Positions 1 through 7,828 of a stretch of DNA of 64,000 bases are shown one piece after another. The notes below the pieces were generated by a model that was not told where the DNA came from, made no database searches, and saw nothing but the letters and a program-made list of their open reading frames with translations. A program made the translations under genes and the position numbers. How positions within the stretch are numbered: position 1 is the stretch's first letter; each line of letters begins with the position of its first letter. Source of the DNA: Bacteroidia bacterium. Its GTDB lineage: Bacteria > Bacteroidota > Bacteroidia > Palsa-965. The stretch is taken from the NCBI GenBank assembly GCA_025454955.1, contig JALONL010000026.1, forward strand, positions 1 through 64,000, in the 5' to 3' direction.

Positions 1-10
1 AGAAATAAAA

Positions 11-38
11 TTATTCACCGGGTCTGTGCGGTGATAAA
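11..38 (-). terminator. Possible terminator downstream of recN
   Basis: TCACCG (15-20) pairs with CGGTGA (29-34), with extra A/T pairs outside. On the minus strand the hairpin is followed by a T-rich run, so it could end recN transcription. The stem is short and the gene lies more than 100 nt away, so this is tentative. Confidence 0.35.
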
Positions 39-82
39 ACTCGAAAAAAATTATCAACCGCCATTGGTTTTGTCATAGAAAT

Positions 83-121
83 CGCGCCCCTACGGGAATC
101 GCGGGATGCCGCGCTTCCCGT
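83..121. repeat. REP-like palindromic element, copy 1
   Basis: A 13-nt arm (92-104) pairs with 109-121 with one mismatch across a GATG loop. The leading 17 nt, CGCGCCCCTACGGGAAT (83-99), recur exactly at 15104-15120 beside another palindrome. This suggests a dispersed palindromic repeat family. It lies between the end of recN and the window edge. Confidence 0.5.
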
Positions 122-153
122 GGGTGAGTGCTCACGTTTGGCCCATTGGGATT

Positions 154-1809
154 TCAGGCTCCGAGAAGTTCTTTGGCGTTTTTCAGTGCGGCTTCGCCGG
201 GTTTGCCGGTGCTGAGCATTTTGGCAATTTCCTGTATGCGCTCGTCGGGCTGCAGGCTGCGGATGGCGGTTTCGGTGCGGTGTTTGGTTTCCTGTTTATA
301 TACAAACAGGTGGTTTTTGCCGCGGCTGGCTACCTGTGGCAGATGTGTAATGGCTATTACCTGAAGGTTTTTGCCCATCTGCTCCATGATTAAGCCGGTG
401 CGGGCGGCAATGTCGCCTGAAATGCCGGTGTCTATTTCGTCGAAGATGATGGTGGGCAGGGCGGTGTGTTTGGCGAGCAGGGCTTTGAGGCTGAGCATGA
501 GGCGCGAGAGTTCGCCGCCGGAGGCTACTTTGCTGAGGGGCTGCGTGGCCATGCCTTTGTTGGCACTGAACAGGAAGTTGGCTTTGTCGGTGCCGCTTTC
601 GCGCAGTGTGGGTTCCTGCGTGAGACTTACTTCGAGTGTGGCGTTGGGCATTCCCAGTTCGCGCAGCATTTCCTGCACGGCTTTTACGAGTTTGGGAGCC
701 ACGGCCAGGCGTTTTTTGCTGAGCTGCGCGGCCTGTAATTGCAGTTTGGTGTGCAGGGCGGCGAGTTCGGCGGCGGCGGCGTTTATCTGTTCTTCGAGTG
801 TGCCGGCTGCGGCTATTTTGCTGTCGAGGTTGTGCTGTATGGCGAGGAGTTCTTCTACCGTTTTTACGCCGTGTTTTTGTCCGAGGCGATAGATAATGTC
901 GAGCCGTTCGCTTAGGTGGGCAATGCGGGCGGGGTCGTGCTGCACACTGCCTTCGAGGCTTTCGAGCTCGGCGGCAATGTCTTTCAATTCAATGTGACTA
1001 ACATTGATGCGCTCGTGTAATGCGGCAATGGCCGGATTGAAACGGGCAAGCTGGCCCACGGTGTTGCGCACATCGGTAAGCGCCTGCAGGAGCGATTGCT
1101 CGGCTCCGTCTAAGGTGTACACGGCTTTGTGCAGACCGCTTTTTATGGTTTCGGAATTTTCGAGGGTTTGGAGTTCTTCTTCGGCGGAGGTTTGCTCGCC
1201 GGGTTGCAGGCGGGCTTTGTCCAATTCGTCGAACTGAAAGCGGTTAAACTCCAGCTCACGGCGCGAGGCGGCTTCCTTTTCGCGGAGTTCGTCGAGACTG
1301 CGGCTGAGTTTTTTGTACTGTACAAAGCGGCTGCGGTATTCGTTGAGCGCGTCTTGGTGCCCGGCCAGCGAGTCGATAAGCGAAAGCTGGAAATCGGAAT
1401 CGTTAAGCGTAAGCGTTTCGTGCTGCGAATGTATATCGACTAATTTTTCGGTGATGGCCCGCAGTACGGTAAGGTTTACCGGTGTATCGTTTATAAACGC
1501 GCGCGATTTTCCTTCGGGATTTACTTCACGGCGAATGATGGTCGTTGCGGCATAATCGAGATCATGCTGCTGAAAGAGTGGTTGCAGCGAAAAATCTTTC
1601 ACTTCGAAATGCCCTTCGACCACGCATTTTTTACTTTTGTCGGAAAGTGCGGCTGCATCGGCACGCTGCCCGAGCAGCAGGCCCAGTGCGCCGAGCAGGA
1701 TGGATTTACCTGCACCGGTTTCGCCGGTAATAATGGTGAGGCCGGGCTGGAAATCGATATCGAGCCGCGATATGAGTGCGTAATTGTTTACTGATAAATG
1801 GCGAAGCAT
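154..1809 (-). CDS. recN: DNA repair protein RecN
   Basis: SMC-like ATPase of double-strand break repair acting in the cytoplasm; in known systems it supports RecA loading and end cohesion. From the ATG at 1809 the product has 551 residues, close to the usual 550-560. The Walker A motif GETGAGKS is at about residues 29-36. An ABC signature SGGELSR lies near residue 440 and is followed by Walker B IIFDEIDTGISG and the switch His in ITHLPQ. The central 300 residues are coiled-coil-like. A longer TTG-started reading frame to 1839 exists but adds residues atypical for RecN. It is a single gene downstream of sucD on the same strand, separated from it by a terminator. The identity is secure. Confidence 0.95.
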   Translation of the reverse strand: MLRHLSVNNYALISRLDIDFQPGLTIITGETGAGKSILLGALGLLLGQRADAAALSDKSKKCVVEGHFEVKDFSLQPLFQQHDLDYAATTIIRREVNPEGKSRAFINDTPVNLTVLRAITEKLVDIHSQHETLTLNDSDFQLSLIDSLAGHQDALNEYRSRFVQYKKLSRSLDELREKEAASRRELEFNRFQFDELDKARLQPGEQTSAEEELQTLENSETIKSGLHKAVYTLDGAEQSLLQALTDVRNTVGQLARFNPAIAALHERINVSHIELKDIAAELESLEGSVQHDPARIAHLSERLDIIYRLGQKHGVKTVEELLAIQHNLDSKIAAAGTLEEQINAAAAELAALHTKLQLQAAQLSKKRLAVAPKLVKAVQEMLRELGMPNATLEVSLTQEPTLRESGTDKANFLFSANKGMATQPLSKVASGGELSRLMLSLKALLAKHTALPTIIFDEIDTGISGDIAARTGLIMEQMGKNLQVIAITHLPQVASRGKNHLFVYKQETKHRTETAIRSLQPDERIQEIAKMLSTGKPGEAALKNAKELLGA

Positions 1810-1843
1810 AAGCAGGTGTAAAGTTACCTCGGGGATCAAAAGA

Positions 1844-1874
1844 AAAGAAGAGCAGTTTGGGGCTGCTCTTCTTT
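1844..1874 (-). terminator. Rho-independent terminator between sucD and recN
   Basis: Arms 1844-1855 and 1863-1874 form a perfect 12-bp stem (core GAAGAGCAG/CTGCTCTTC) with a G/T loop and flanking A and T tracts. It can act in either direction. It lies 25 nt past the sucD stop and upstream of recN, so the two genes are probably separate transcription units. Confidence 0.75.
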
Positions 1875-1898
1875 CTTTTTCAACAATTGTTGATTGTA

Positions 1899-2783
1899 TT
1901 ATGCAGTAACCTTACCCAGCACCTGCGCCATGGTTTTACCAATCTGCGCGGGCGACTCTACTACGTGCAGTCCGCATTCGCGCATGATGGCCATTTTGGC
2001 TTCGGCAGTATCTTCGGCTCCGCCCACAATGGCACCGGCGTGGCCCATGGTGCGGCCTTTGGGTGCGGTGCGGCCGGCGATGAAGCCTACCACGGGTTTT
2101 TTGTTGCCGTTTTCCTTAATCCAGCGTGCAGCTTCGGCTTCGAGTCCGCCGCCAATTTCGCCGATCATTACGATGCCCTCGGTTTCGGGGTCGTTCATGA
2201 GCAGTTCCACGGCTTCGCGGGTGGTGGTGCCAATAATCGGGTCGCCCCCGATGCCGATGGCGGTGGTTACGCCCAGTCCGGCTTTGGCAATCTGGTCGGC
2301 GGCTTCGTAGGTGAGTGTGCCTGATTTTGACACAATGCCCACGGTTCCTTTCTTAAATACAAAACCGGGCATGATGCCTACTTTGGCTTCGCCGGCGGTA
2401 ATTACACCGGGGCAGTTGGGGCCGATGAGGCGCACGTTGCGGCCGCGGAGGTATTCTTTGGCGGCTACCATGTCTTTCACGGCAATGCCTTCGGTGATGC
2501 ACACAATTACTTTAATTCCCGCATCGGCCGCTTCCATAATGGCATCGGCGGCAAAAGCCGGGGGAACGAAAATAATGGAAACGTCGGCGCCGGTTTGTGT
2601 TACAGCATCGGATACGGTATTGAACACCGGACGATCCAGGTGCATGGTACCGCCTTTTCCGGGCGTAACGCCACCTACTACATTGGTGCCGAATTCAATC
2701 ATTTGTCCGGCATGGAAAGTACCTTCGCTTCCGGTGAAGCCCTGTACAATAACTTTCGAGTTTTTGCTGACGAGAACGCCCAT
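1899..2783 (-). CDS. sucD: Succinyl-CoA ligase, alpha subunit
   Basis: TCA-cycle enzyme subunit that interconverts succinyl-CoA and succinate with phosphorylation of ADP or GDP, working with SucC. The 294-residue length fits the family (about 290). The N-terminal CoA-binding Rossmann domain shows VIVQGFTGSEGTFH. The phosphohistidine loop GHAGAIVGG places the active-site His at residue 248. The start at 2783 gives the conserved MGVLV N-terminus. sucC is not adjacent in this window, so the two subunits are not in one operon here. The identity is secure. Confidence 0.96.
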   Translation of the reverse strand: MGVLVSKNSKVIVQGFTGSEGTFHAGQMIEFGTNVVGGVTPGKGGTMHLDRPVFNTVSDAVTQTGADVSIIFVPPAFAADAIMEAADAGIKVIVCITEGIAVKDMVAAKEYLRGRNVRLIGPNCPGVITAGEAKVGIMPGFVFKKGTVGIVSKSGTLTYEAADQIAKAGLGVTTAIGIGGDPIIGTTTREAVELLMNDPETEGIVMIGEIGGGLEAEAARWIKENGNKKPVVGFIAGRTAPKGRTMGHAGAIVGGAEDTAEAKMAIMRECGLHVVESPAQIGKTMAQVLGKVTA

Positions 2784-2992
2784 ATCTGAAGTTTAGTTGA
2801 GTGCGATATTAAAACTGACCGGGCAAAAATAACAAATGCCCGCTGATCTGTGTTTTATTTCTGAACGATTTAAGATGCTTTGATCTAAAATCAGATTCAC
2901 GCATGGCTTTTGTTCTTTATCAGGGAGTAGTATTAAGATAAAATTAATACCTGTTTCTATGGAGAAAATACCAGCGAACCGTTTATTTGTCC

Positions 2993-3023
2993 ATGTAGAT
3001 ACAAATAATTGTATCTACATTTG
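2993..3023 (+). promoter_or_regulatory. Perfect palindrome overlapping a TAnnTTTG promoter box
   Basis: ATGTAGATACAA (2993-3004) and TTGTATCTACAT (3009-3020) form a perfect 12-bp inverted repeat with a 4-bp spacer. The right arm overlaps TACATTTG (3016-3023), a match to the Bacteroidetes -7 consensus, 25 nt before the ATG at 3049. A dimeric regulator bound here would cover the promoter of the 3049 gene. No regulator is evident next to it. Confidence 0.55.
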
Positions 3024-3048
3024 ATCTGCTCAACAAAAATCCAGTCTT

Positions 3049-3885
3049 ATGATCAAAAAAGTACTTTTTCTTGCCACCGCCCTGATATGCGGTTTAGTGG
3101 CATTTGTAGGCATACAGCCTGCCATTTCCAGCACCAGCGGTTCGCCTGCGGGCCGCACGGGTGCTCCCGGTGATAACAACGGTGCCACCTGCACGGGCTG
3201 CCACTCGGGCACACCGACAAACCTGCAGGGCATTATCACGCACAACATTCCGTCATCGGGCTATGCACCCGGATTTACTTACCAGATTACGGCCACTTTT
3301 GCGGCAGCCAACAGCACCAAGTACGGTTTTCAGGCTTCACCGCAGGATGGTTTGGGCAACCAGCGCGGCAGTTTTACCGCCACCAACGCCACCGAAACGC
3401 AGATACAAAGTTCGGGCAAGTACATTACACACCGTACTGCCGGCACCGCTGCGCCCAACAATACCAAAACCTGGACCTGGAACTGGACAGCCCCCGCCAC
3501 AGCCAGCGGCCCTGTAACCATTTACGGCGCATTTAACGCCACAAACAGCATGAGCAATAGCAGCGGCGATCAGGTTACGCTTACCAACACCGGTCCCATT
3601 CAGCCCGATCTTTCGAGCGTGACCGAAGCCCCCGAACTGGCCGCATTGCAGATTTACCCTGTGCCTGCACAAACCGAAATTATGGTGAATGCCGGTCGCG
3701 GATTTGCGGCCACTACCCTCACCCTCATTGGCATCGACGGCCGCCGGGTAAAAGAAATCAGCCTCGACGAGTTTACAGCTTCAGGTGTTACCATCGACAT
3801 CAGCACTTTGCCTCAGGGTGTATATTTCTTATACTTTGAAACAGAAGGCAAAACGGCTGTGCGTCGTTTTATGAAGCTGGATTAA
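3049..3885 (+). CDS. T9SS type A protein with choice-of-anchor V-type domain and CxxCH motif
   Basis: Probably a secreted or cell-surface protein of 278 residues. Residues 1-27 are a signal peptide (MIKKVLFLATALICG). CTGCH at residues 48-52 resembles a c-type heme attachment site, in the GRTGAPGDNN context known from choice-of-anchor V domain proteins. Whether heme is actually bound is not shown. A beta-rich middle follows. Residues from about 195 form a T9SS C-terminal sorting domain (LQIYPVPAQTE through GVYFLYFE and RRFMKLD). The gene stands alone, with a palindromic operator-like site upstream and a strong terminator downstream. The function of the middle domain is unknown. Confidence 0.8.
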   Translation: MIKKVLFLATALICGLVAFVGIQPAISSTSGSPAGRTGAPGDNNGATCTGCHSGTPTNLQGIITHNIPSSGYAPGFTYQITATFAAANSTKYGFQASPQDGLGNQRGSFTATNATETQIQSSGKYITHRTAGTAAPNNTKTWTWNWTAPATASGPVTIYGAFNATNSMSNSSGDQVTLTNTGPIQPDLSSVTEAPELAALQIYPVPAQTEIMVNAGRGFAATTLTLIGIDGRRVKEISLDEFTASGVTIDISTLPQGVYFLYFETEGKTAVRRFMKLD

Positions 3886-3906
3886 TGTGGCTTCGCTCCA
3901 CGCAGC

Positions 3907-3941
3907 AAAAAAGCCTGCCCGATACCAGGGGCAGGCTTTTT
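3907..3941. terminator. Strong bidirectional terminator
   Basis: Stem AAGCCTGCCC (3911-3920) with GGGCAGGC (3929-3936), flanked by an A tract and a T tract. It sits between the convergent T9SS gene (ending 3885) and the RNA ligase gene (ending 3962) and can serve both. Confidence 0.85.
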
Positions 3942-3961
3942 GCATTTTGATGCGCTCCGAT

Positions 3962-4978
3962 TTACTCGCCAAACTTGAGCAAAAACTCGGGGTTAATGGC
4001 TTTGAAAGTAAATCGTCCGGCGTGGAGGTTTTCATTCTCAAGGAATGAATTGTGTATTTCCTCCAACGGACGAATCACAATACCTTCGGCCCAAACCGTA
4101 TCGGTGATGCGGCTTTTTATTACCGACATTTTCACGATTTCCTCAATGTTATTGCCAAGCTGGTAATCGGTGGTAAGCACCGGCACCATTGGCAAACCAA
4201 GCGAATCGAGAAGGCTGGTAAGCTGTGCAAAGCTGAGGTAGCTGTGAGTGTCGATATCGAAGGCGTTGAAAAACTTAACTGTCTGGCCTTTGAGCCGGAG
4301 TTTGTTGCTTTGTATGCCTTCGCCCACAAGTTCGCCCTGAAGAGCGATGTTTTTGCCAAGCGTGCGTATTTTCTCCTCGATATTCATTTCGCGGGCCACT
4401 TTCCAGAAACTGTTTGTGCTGTCTTCAAGCAGTTCGAGGTTTTTGCTGCATACGCCAAATTCGCCGTCTTTAATAAAGTACGTGGCCGAACTTCCGTCGA
4501 GTTTTTCGGTAATGTAGCAGGCCGTGCCCTGGTATTTGTCCAACACGGTCTGAAGCACCTGCACACGGGTTTCGTCGGTTTTGGGAATGAAGCCGGGGAA
4601 CCGTCCTTTGGCCACACCGCTAAGGCTGGCGGGCATGGGCGGGTCGTATTTGGTTATTCCCAGCACTTCGGTGCAGTCGGCATCTTCGGCTATTTCAAAG
4701 CCTTGGGGCAAAAGCGATAAGGGAAAACAAATGCCTTGCGAAATTTGTCCGCGAAGCCTTGCCGTTTTTATTCTCATGCCTCGCGGACGGAGAAATTCAA
4801 ACTCGGGTTTGTTGGGCATCTGACTGTCGATTTCGCAGTACACGGCCAGGTCGCCCACCCGAAACTCGCCTTTCTTCACAACAAGCTGCCAGCCGAGTAC
4901 GGTGGCTTTTTCAATGGCATCGGCCCCTTCGATGGGCTCCAATGACTTAATTCTCTGGATACTAGCCAGTTTACGCAT
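3962..4978 (-). CDS. ATP-dependent RNA ligase, Rnl5/DraRnl-like
   Basis: Covalent nucleotidyltransferase expected to seal nicks that have an RNA 3'-OH end. The 338-residue length matches the Deinococcus Rnl (about 340). The N-terminal OB-like region (residues 1-90) carries WQLVVKKGEF and VYCEIDSQ, as in that family. Motif I is EKLDGS with the adenylated Lys at residue 159. Later motifs include EGIVIRP (motif IV) and FKAINPEFLLKF (motif V). The ATG at 4978 gives the expected start MRKLASIQRI. It is transcribed alone and converges on the 3049 gene. The physiological substrate in this phylum is unknown. The fold assignment is solid; the Rnl5 subfamily is likely. Confidence 0.85.
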   Translation of the reverse strand: MRKLASIQRIKSLEPIEGADAIEKATVLGWQLVVKKGEFRVGDLAVYCEIDSQMPNKPEFEFLRPRGMRIKTARLRGQISQGICFPLSLLPQGFEIAEDADCTEVLGITKYDPPMPASLSGVAKGRFPGFIPKTDETRVQVLQTVLDKYQGTACYITEKLDGSSATYFIKDGEFGVCSKNLELLEDSTNSFWKVAREMNIEEKIRTLGKNIALQGELVGEGIQSNKLRLKGQTVKFFNAFDIDTHSYLSFAQLTSLLDSLGLPMVPVLTTDYQLGNNIEEIVKMSVIKSRITDTVWAEGIVIRPLEEIHNSFLENENLHAGRFTFKAINPEFLLKFGE

Positions 4979-5000
4979 AAATAAAGTATTAAAGGGTTAA

Positions 5001-5363
5001 TTAATGAACGGCTGTGGAAGCCGGGGTTAATTGGCGCAAAAGTAATCTTTCCCGCAAAAATAAAAACAGGAGAAACCCAAAGGCAAAACCAATTCCAAAC
5101 ACAAGCACCAAACACACCCACCAGAATTTCATTTTCAGTCTTATGCCTTCGAAGATCATAAATGCAGAACCCGCCACTGCCCCTGTCCAGAAATCAAACG
5201 TAATGCTTCGCGCATAATAATTGTTTGTCCAGGTGCTTTGCACGAATGCGGTTACATCAAAACTTCCTCCGGCCTGCATCATGCCCAGCATTACGTGGTA
5301 AAAGGTGATTCCACCACCGGCTATGGCGAGGAGGAGGTAAAAGTATTGGAGGTATTGGCGCAT
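5001..5363 (-). CDS. DUF2834-like small membrane protein
   Basis: 120 residues with three hydrophobic spans: residues 5-28 (YLLLAIAGGGITFYHVMLGMM), 56-72 and 77-104. The C-terminus is basic. The arrangement, with a conserved-looking aromatic N-terminal span and an F/W-rich turn (DFWTGAVAGSAF), resembles DUF2834 inner-membrane proteins of unknown role. The gene lies 22 nt upstream of the RNA ligase on the same strand and may be co-transcribed with it. Confidence 0.65.
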   Translation of the reverse strand: MRQYLQYFYLLLAIAGGGITFYHVMLGMMQAGGSFDVTAFVQSTWTNNYYARSITFDFWTGAVAGSAFMIFEGIRLKMKFWWVCLVLVFGIGFAFGFLLFLFLRERLLLRQLTPASTAVH

Positions 5364-5747
5364 GAGAAAAAGTGTAAAACTGAAGCAATTTTTATCCCGA
5401 ATTTCCCCAAAGGTATATCCTCAAAATGCCTTTTTTACGCTTCCCGGCAATTTTCAGGCGAAAAAAATGCATCATCCCAAAAAATCATAAACAACTGTAT
5501 TCCAAATAAATAATATGCGTACAAACATTTACAAATGTTTATTGTCGAAAGTAAACGCTTAAAACTTGCATCACCTCAAAAAACCCTCACACCTTTGCAC
5601 CGTCGAAACCAACGAACTGCTTTCCGGAACAGTACAGGCAGCGAAATGGGAAGACACACGGATTCAACGTTCTTTTTTTTCTGTTACACATTTTCACGTT
5701 ACACAATTATTTCACCTTACCCATTATTTTTTTCAAGCAAGCATCGT
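5364..5747. other. Intergenic leader region before the SSB-like cluster
   Basis: No credible gene. The last 80 nt are pyrimidine-rich (TTACACATTTTCACGTTACAC and similar) and resemble the leaders of the next three SSB-like genes, so this stretch probably holds the promoter and 5' UTR of the cluster. No clear TAnnTTTG match was found. Confidence 0.5.
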
Positions 5748-6116
5748 ATGAACAGGATTTTAACCGAAAACGAAGTTACCATTACCGGATTTGCAGCCAT
5801 AGCACCGGTAATCAAAAAACTCGACAATGGTATGCAGGTGGCACGTTTGCCCATTGCACACCACAGCATGGCCAGCAATGGTCAGCGCCGCACACACTGG
5901 TACACCATTGTACTCTGGAACGAACTGGCGGCAATAGCCGTGCAGAAAATAAGCAAGGGCGATTTTATCGGGTTCCGCGGCAAGCTCAACACCCGTGAGT
6001 TTGAAGGTAAGCACAACATTACCTACCGCATTACCGAAATACTTGCCTCGCAGTTCTGGACAAACCAGGAAAAAGTGCAGGATCCGAACCAGCTTCAACT
6101 GCGCCTGGCCAGTTAG
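5748..6116 (+). CDS. SSB-like OB-fold protein, paralog 1 of 4
   Basis: 122 residues from the ATG at 5748 (MNRILTENEV); an open frame extends upstream but contains no family residues. The single-stranded DNA-binding OB-fold pattern is visible: VTITGFAAIAPVIK, VARLPIAHH, HWYTIVLWNELA, ISKGDFIGFRGKL and YRITEILASQF. The protein stops soon after the fold. It lacks the Gly/Pro-rich linker and the acidic DDDxPF tail that housekeeping SSB uses to recruit partners. First of four tandem, same-strand, divergent paralogs with separate pyrimidine-rich leaders. It is probably not the main cellular SSB. The fold call is confident; the role is unknown. Confidence 0.85.
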   Translation: MNRILTENEVTITGFAAIAPVIKKLDNGMQVARLPIAHHSMASNGQRRTHWYTIVLWNELAAIAVQKISKGDFIGFRGKLNTREFEGKHNITYRITEILASQFWTNQEKVQDPNQLQLRLAS

Positions 6117-6277
6117 TTGCGGCAACGACTTTCGGGAAGACGTACACAGCCTGAACCGTTGTGCTTCCTGCTCACATTCACCTTTCACTATTCAACTTTC
6201 AATTATTTACACCATCCGCTCAGTGCAGCGGAGCAGATTTACACATTCTTAATTATTCACTTTTTACACTTTACAAA

Positions 6278-6634
6278 ATGGAAAACCAGACCAAAACAAC
6301 CACCTTACCCGTAAACCTCGTTGAACTGAACGGCCACCTCGGCGGCGATCCGCAGCTTGTGGACATGAAAAGCGACTACAAAAAAGTACGTGTTTCGATG
6401 GCTCAGAATGTGTATACCCAAAGCGGACGAACCACACAATGGTTTACACTTATTGCCTGGGGCGAACTGGCCGAAAAAATGGTGGAACAACTCCGCAAAG
6501 GCGATATGATTCTGTGCAAGGGGCGCATCCTGATCCGCGATTACAAAGACAAGGAAGGCCAGACACGCACTGCCACCGAAATTGTGCTGAACAGTTTCAG
6601 CTTATACGCTGCAGAACTTCAAAAGGCCGGTTAA
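6278..6634 (+). CDS. SSB-like OB-fold protein, paralog 2 of 4
   Basis: 118 residues from the ATG at 6278 (MENQTKTTTL). This start follows the leader TTTTTACACTTTACAAA, similar to those before the neighbouring paralogs. OB-fold landmarks are VELNGHLGGDPQLV, KVRVSMAQN, QWFTLIAWGELAEKM, LRKGDMILCKGRI and TATEIVLNSF. This copy is closest to canonical SSB but again ends without an acidic tip. It lies 161 nt after paralog 1. A 3'-terminal AAGGCCGGTTAATACCGGCTTTTT hairpin spans its stop codon and may terminate transcription, which would make each paralog separately expressed. Confidence 0.87.
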   Translation: MENQTKTTTLPVNLVELNGHLGGDPQLVDMKSDYKKVRVSMAQNVYTQSGRTTQWFTLIAWGELAEKMVEQLRKGDMILCKGRILIRDYKDKEGQTRTATEIVLNSFSLYAAELQKAG

Positions 6635-6721
6635 TACCGGCTTTTTACTCCCGAAAATCAATTTTTTCTCCTTTCACTTTTACACTTTCTTATTTATTCA
6701 ATCACATTTATTTTTTCAAAA

Positions 6722-7084
6722 ATGGACACACAAGCTCTCTCAAAACCCCGCATCAAGCGGCTTAACAACGTGGAAATTAACGGCCACATTGGCAATGAAG
6801 TGGAAATGATTACCACCAATGGCGGAAAAAAAGTAGTACGCCTTTCCATTGCCCAGCATTTCTTCCGCAACTCGAAAAAAACCACCTGCTGGTACAATAT
6901 ACTGGGCTGGGAAGAAGTGGCCGAACAAATGGTGGCCAAACTGAAAAAAGGCGATCTGGTGGTTATCAAAGGCAAACTCATTAGCCGCGTTTACACCGAC
7001 ACGTTCAACCAGAATCGGCAGGTACACGAAATTGTGGCTCACGAATTTTACATCGAACCCGAATGGTTAAAACAGGCCGGATAA
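6722..7084 (+). CDS. SSB-like OB-fold protein, paralog 3 of 4
   Basis: 120 residues (MDTQALSKPRIKRLNN). OB-fold landmarks are VEINGHIGNEVEM, VVRLSIAQHF, CWYNILGWEEVAEQM, LKKGDLVVIKGKL and VHEIVAHEFYIE. It shares the W-aromatic strand and the KGD loop with the other three paralogs but differs widely in sequence, so the duplications are old. No acidic C-terminal tip. The leader is again pyrimidine-rich. Single-stranded DNA binding is expected from the fold; the partner systems are unknown. Confidence 0.85.
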   Translation: MDTQALSKPRIKRLNNVEINGHIGNEVEMITTNGGKKVVRLSIAQHFFRNSKKTTCWYNILGWEEVAEQMVAKLKKGDLVVIKGKLISRVYTDTFNQNRQVHEIVAHEFYIEPEWLKQAG

Positions 7085-7254
7085 GCGGCCAGCAATGAAC
7101 GTCGCTTACTGTTTAACTGTTACAATACTTTACAAAAACCTCCGCAATTTTTCACTTTATCACTCCCTTCCCTGCAAGGAGTGCGGGGAAGGGATAATTT
7201 TCACACTGTACTTTTTATTCTATTGTTATTCATTTTACTTATTTACTCTACACT

Positions 7255-7653
7255 ATGAACACCACCATCATTCACACCGAACCCCGTCTTTCGCCCCTTA
7301 TCCACAACAAAGCCGTTATTTCGGGCAATCTGGCCAAAGATCCGTTTCGTGTTAATCTGAAAAACGGCAACACGCTGGTAAACATTACCATTGTGCAGCA
7401 CCAGATTATTAACGGACGCAAACAGCGCCACTGGTTCAGAATAAACATACAGGGCGAAATGGCCAACGATGCTTACGAAATGCTGCGCAAAGGCGACCGG
7501 GCCGGATTTAGCGGTATGCTGGTGAGCCGCAATTATCTGCGCGACGATAACCGCGAGTTTCACATCATGGAGCTTGAAGCGCATGAGTTCTGGCTTGAGC
7601 GGAAATGCCTTCGCAATTGTGTGGATGCCGATTTTATTGAGATAATCGACTAA
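7255..7653 (+). CDS. SSB-like OB-fold protein, paralog 4 of 4
   Basis: 132 residues (MNTTIIHTEP). OB-fold landmarks are AVISGNLAKDPFRV, LVNITIVQH, HWFRINIQGEMANDA, LRKGDRAGFSGML and IMELEAHEFWLE. It has a longer C-terminal tail ending DADFIEIID. The tail is acidic but not the DDDxPF form, so whether it works as a protein-recruiting tip is open. It is the most divergent member and the last of the tandem set. A TTTACTTATTTACTC leader precedes the ATG. Confidence 0.82.
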   Translation: MNTTIIHTEPRLSPLIHNKAVISGNLAKDPFRVNLKNGNTLVNITIVQHQIINGRKQRHWFRINIQGEMANDAYEMLRKGDRAGFSGMLVSRNYLRDDNREFHIMELEAHEFWLERKCLRNCVDADFIEIID

Positions 7654-7828
7654 GCGGTTGTTTGTTTACACTGCATCAGGGCGGAAGGTTTATTGAGTTA
7701 AACTTTCCGCTTTTTCATTTTCACCCCGCTGCCGCGCATTTCCGGTTTGCAGACAAAAAAAGCCGTTTGGCTGATTGGTTTTGCGGCAAAGCGCCGGGTT
7801 GCCTTACTTCGCTGCAAAAGAAAAATGT

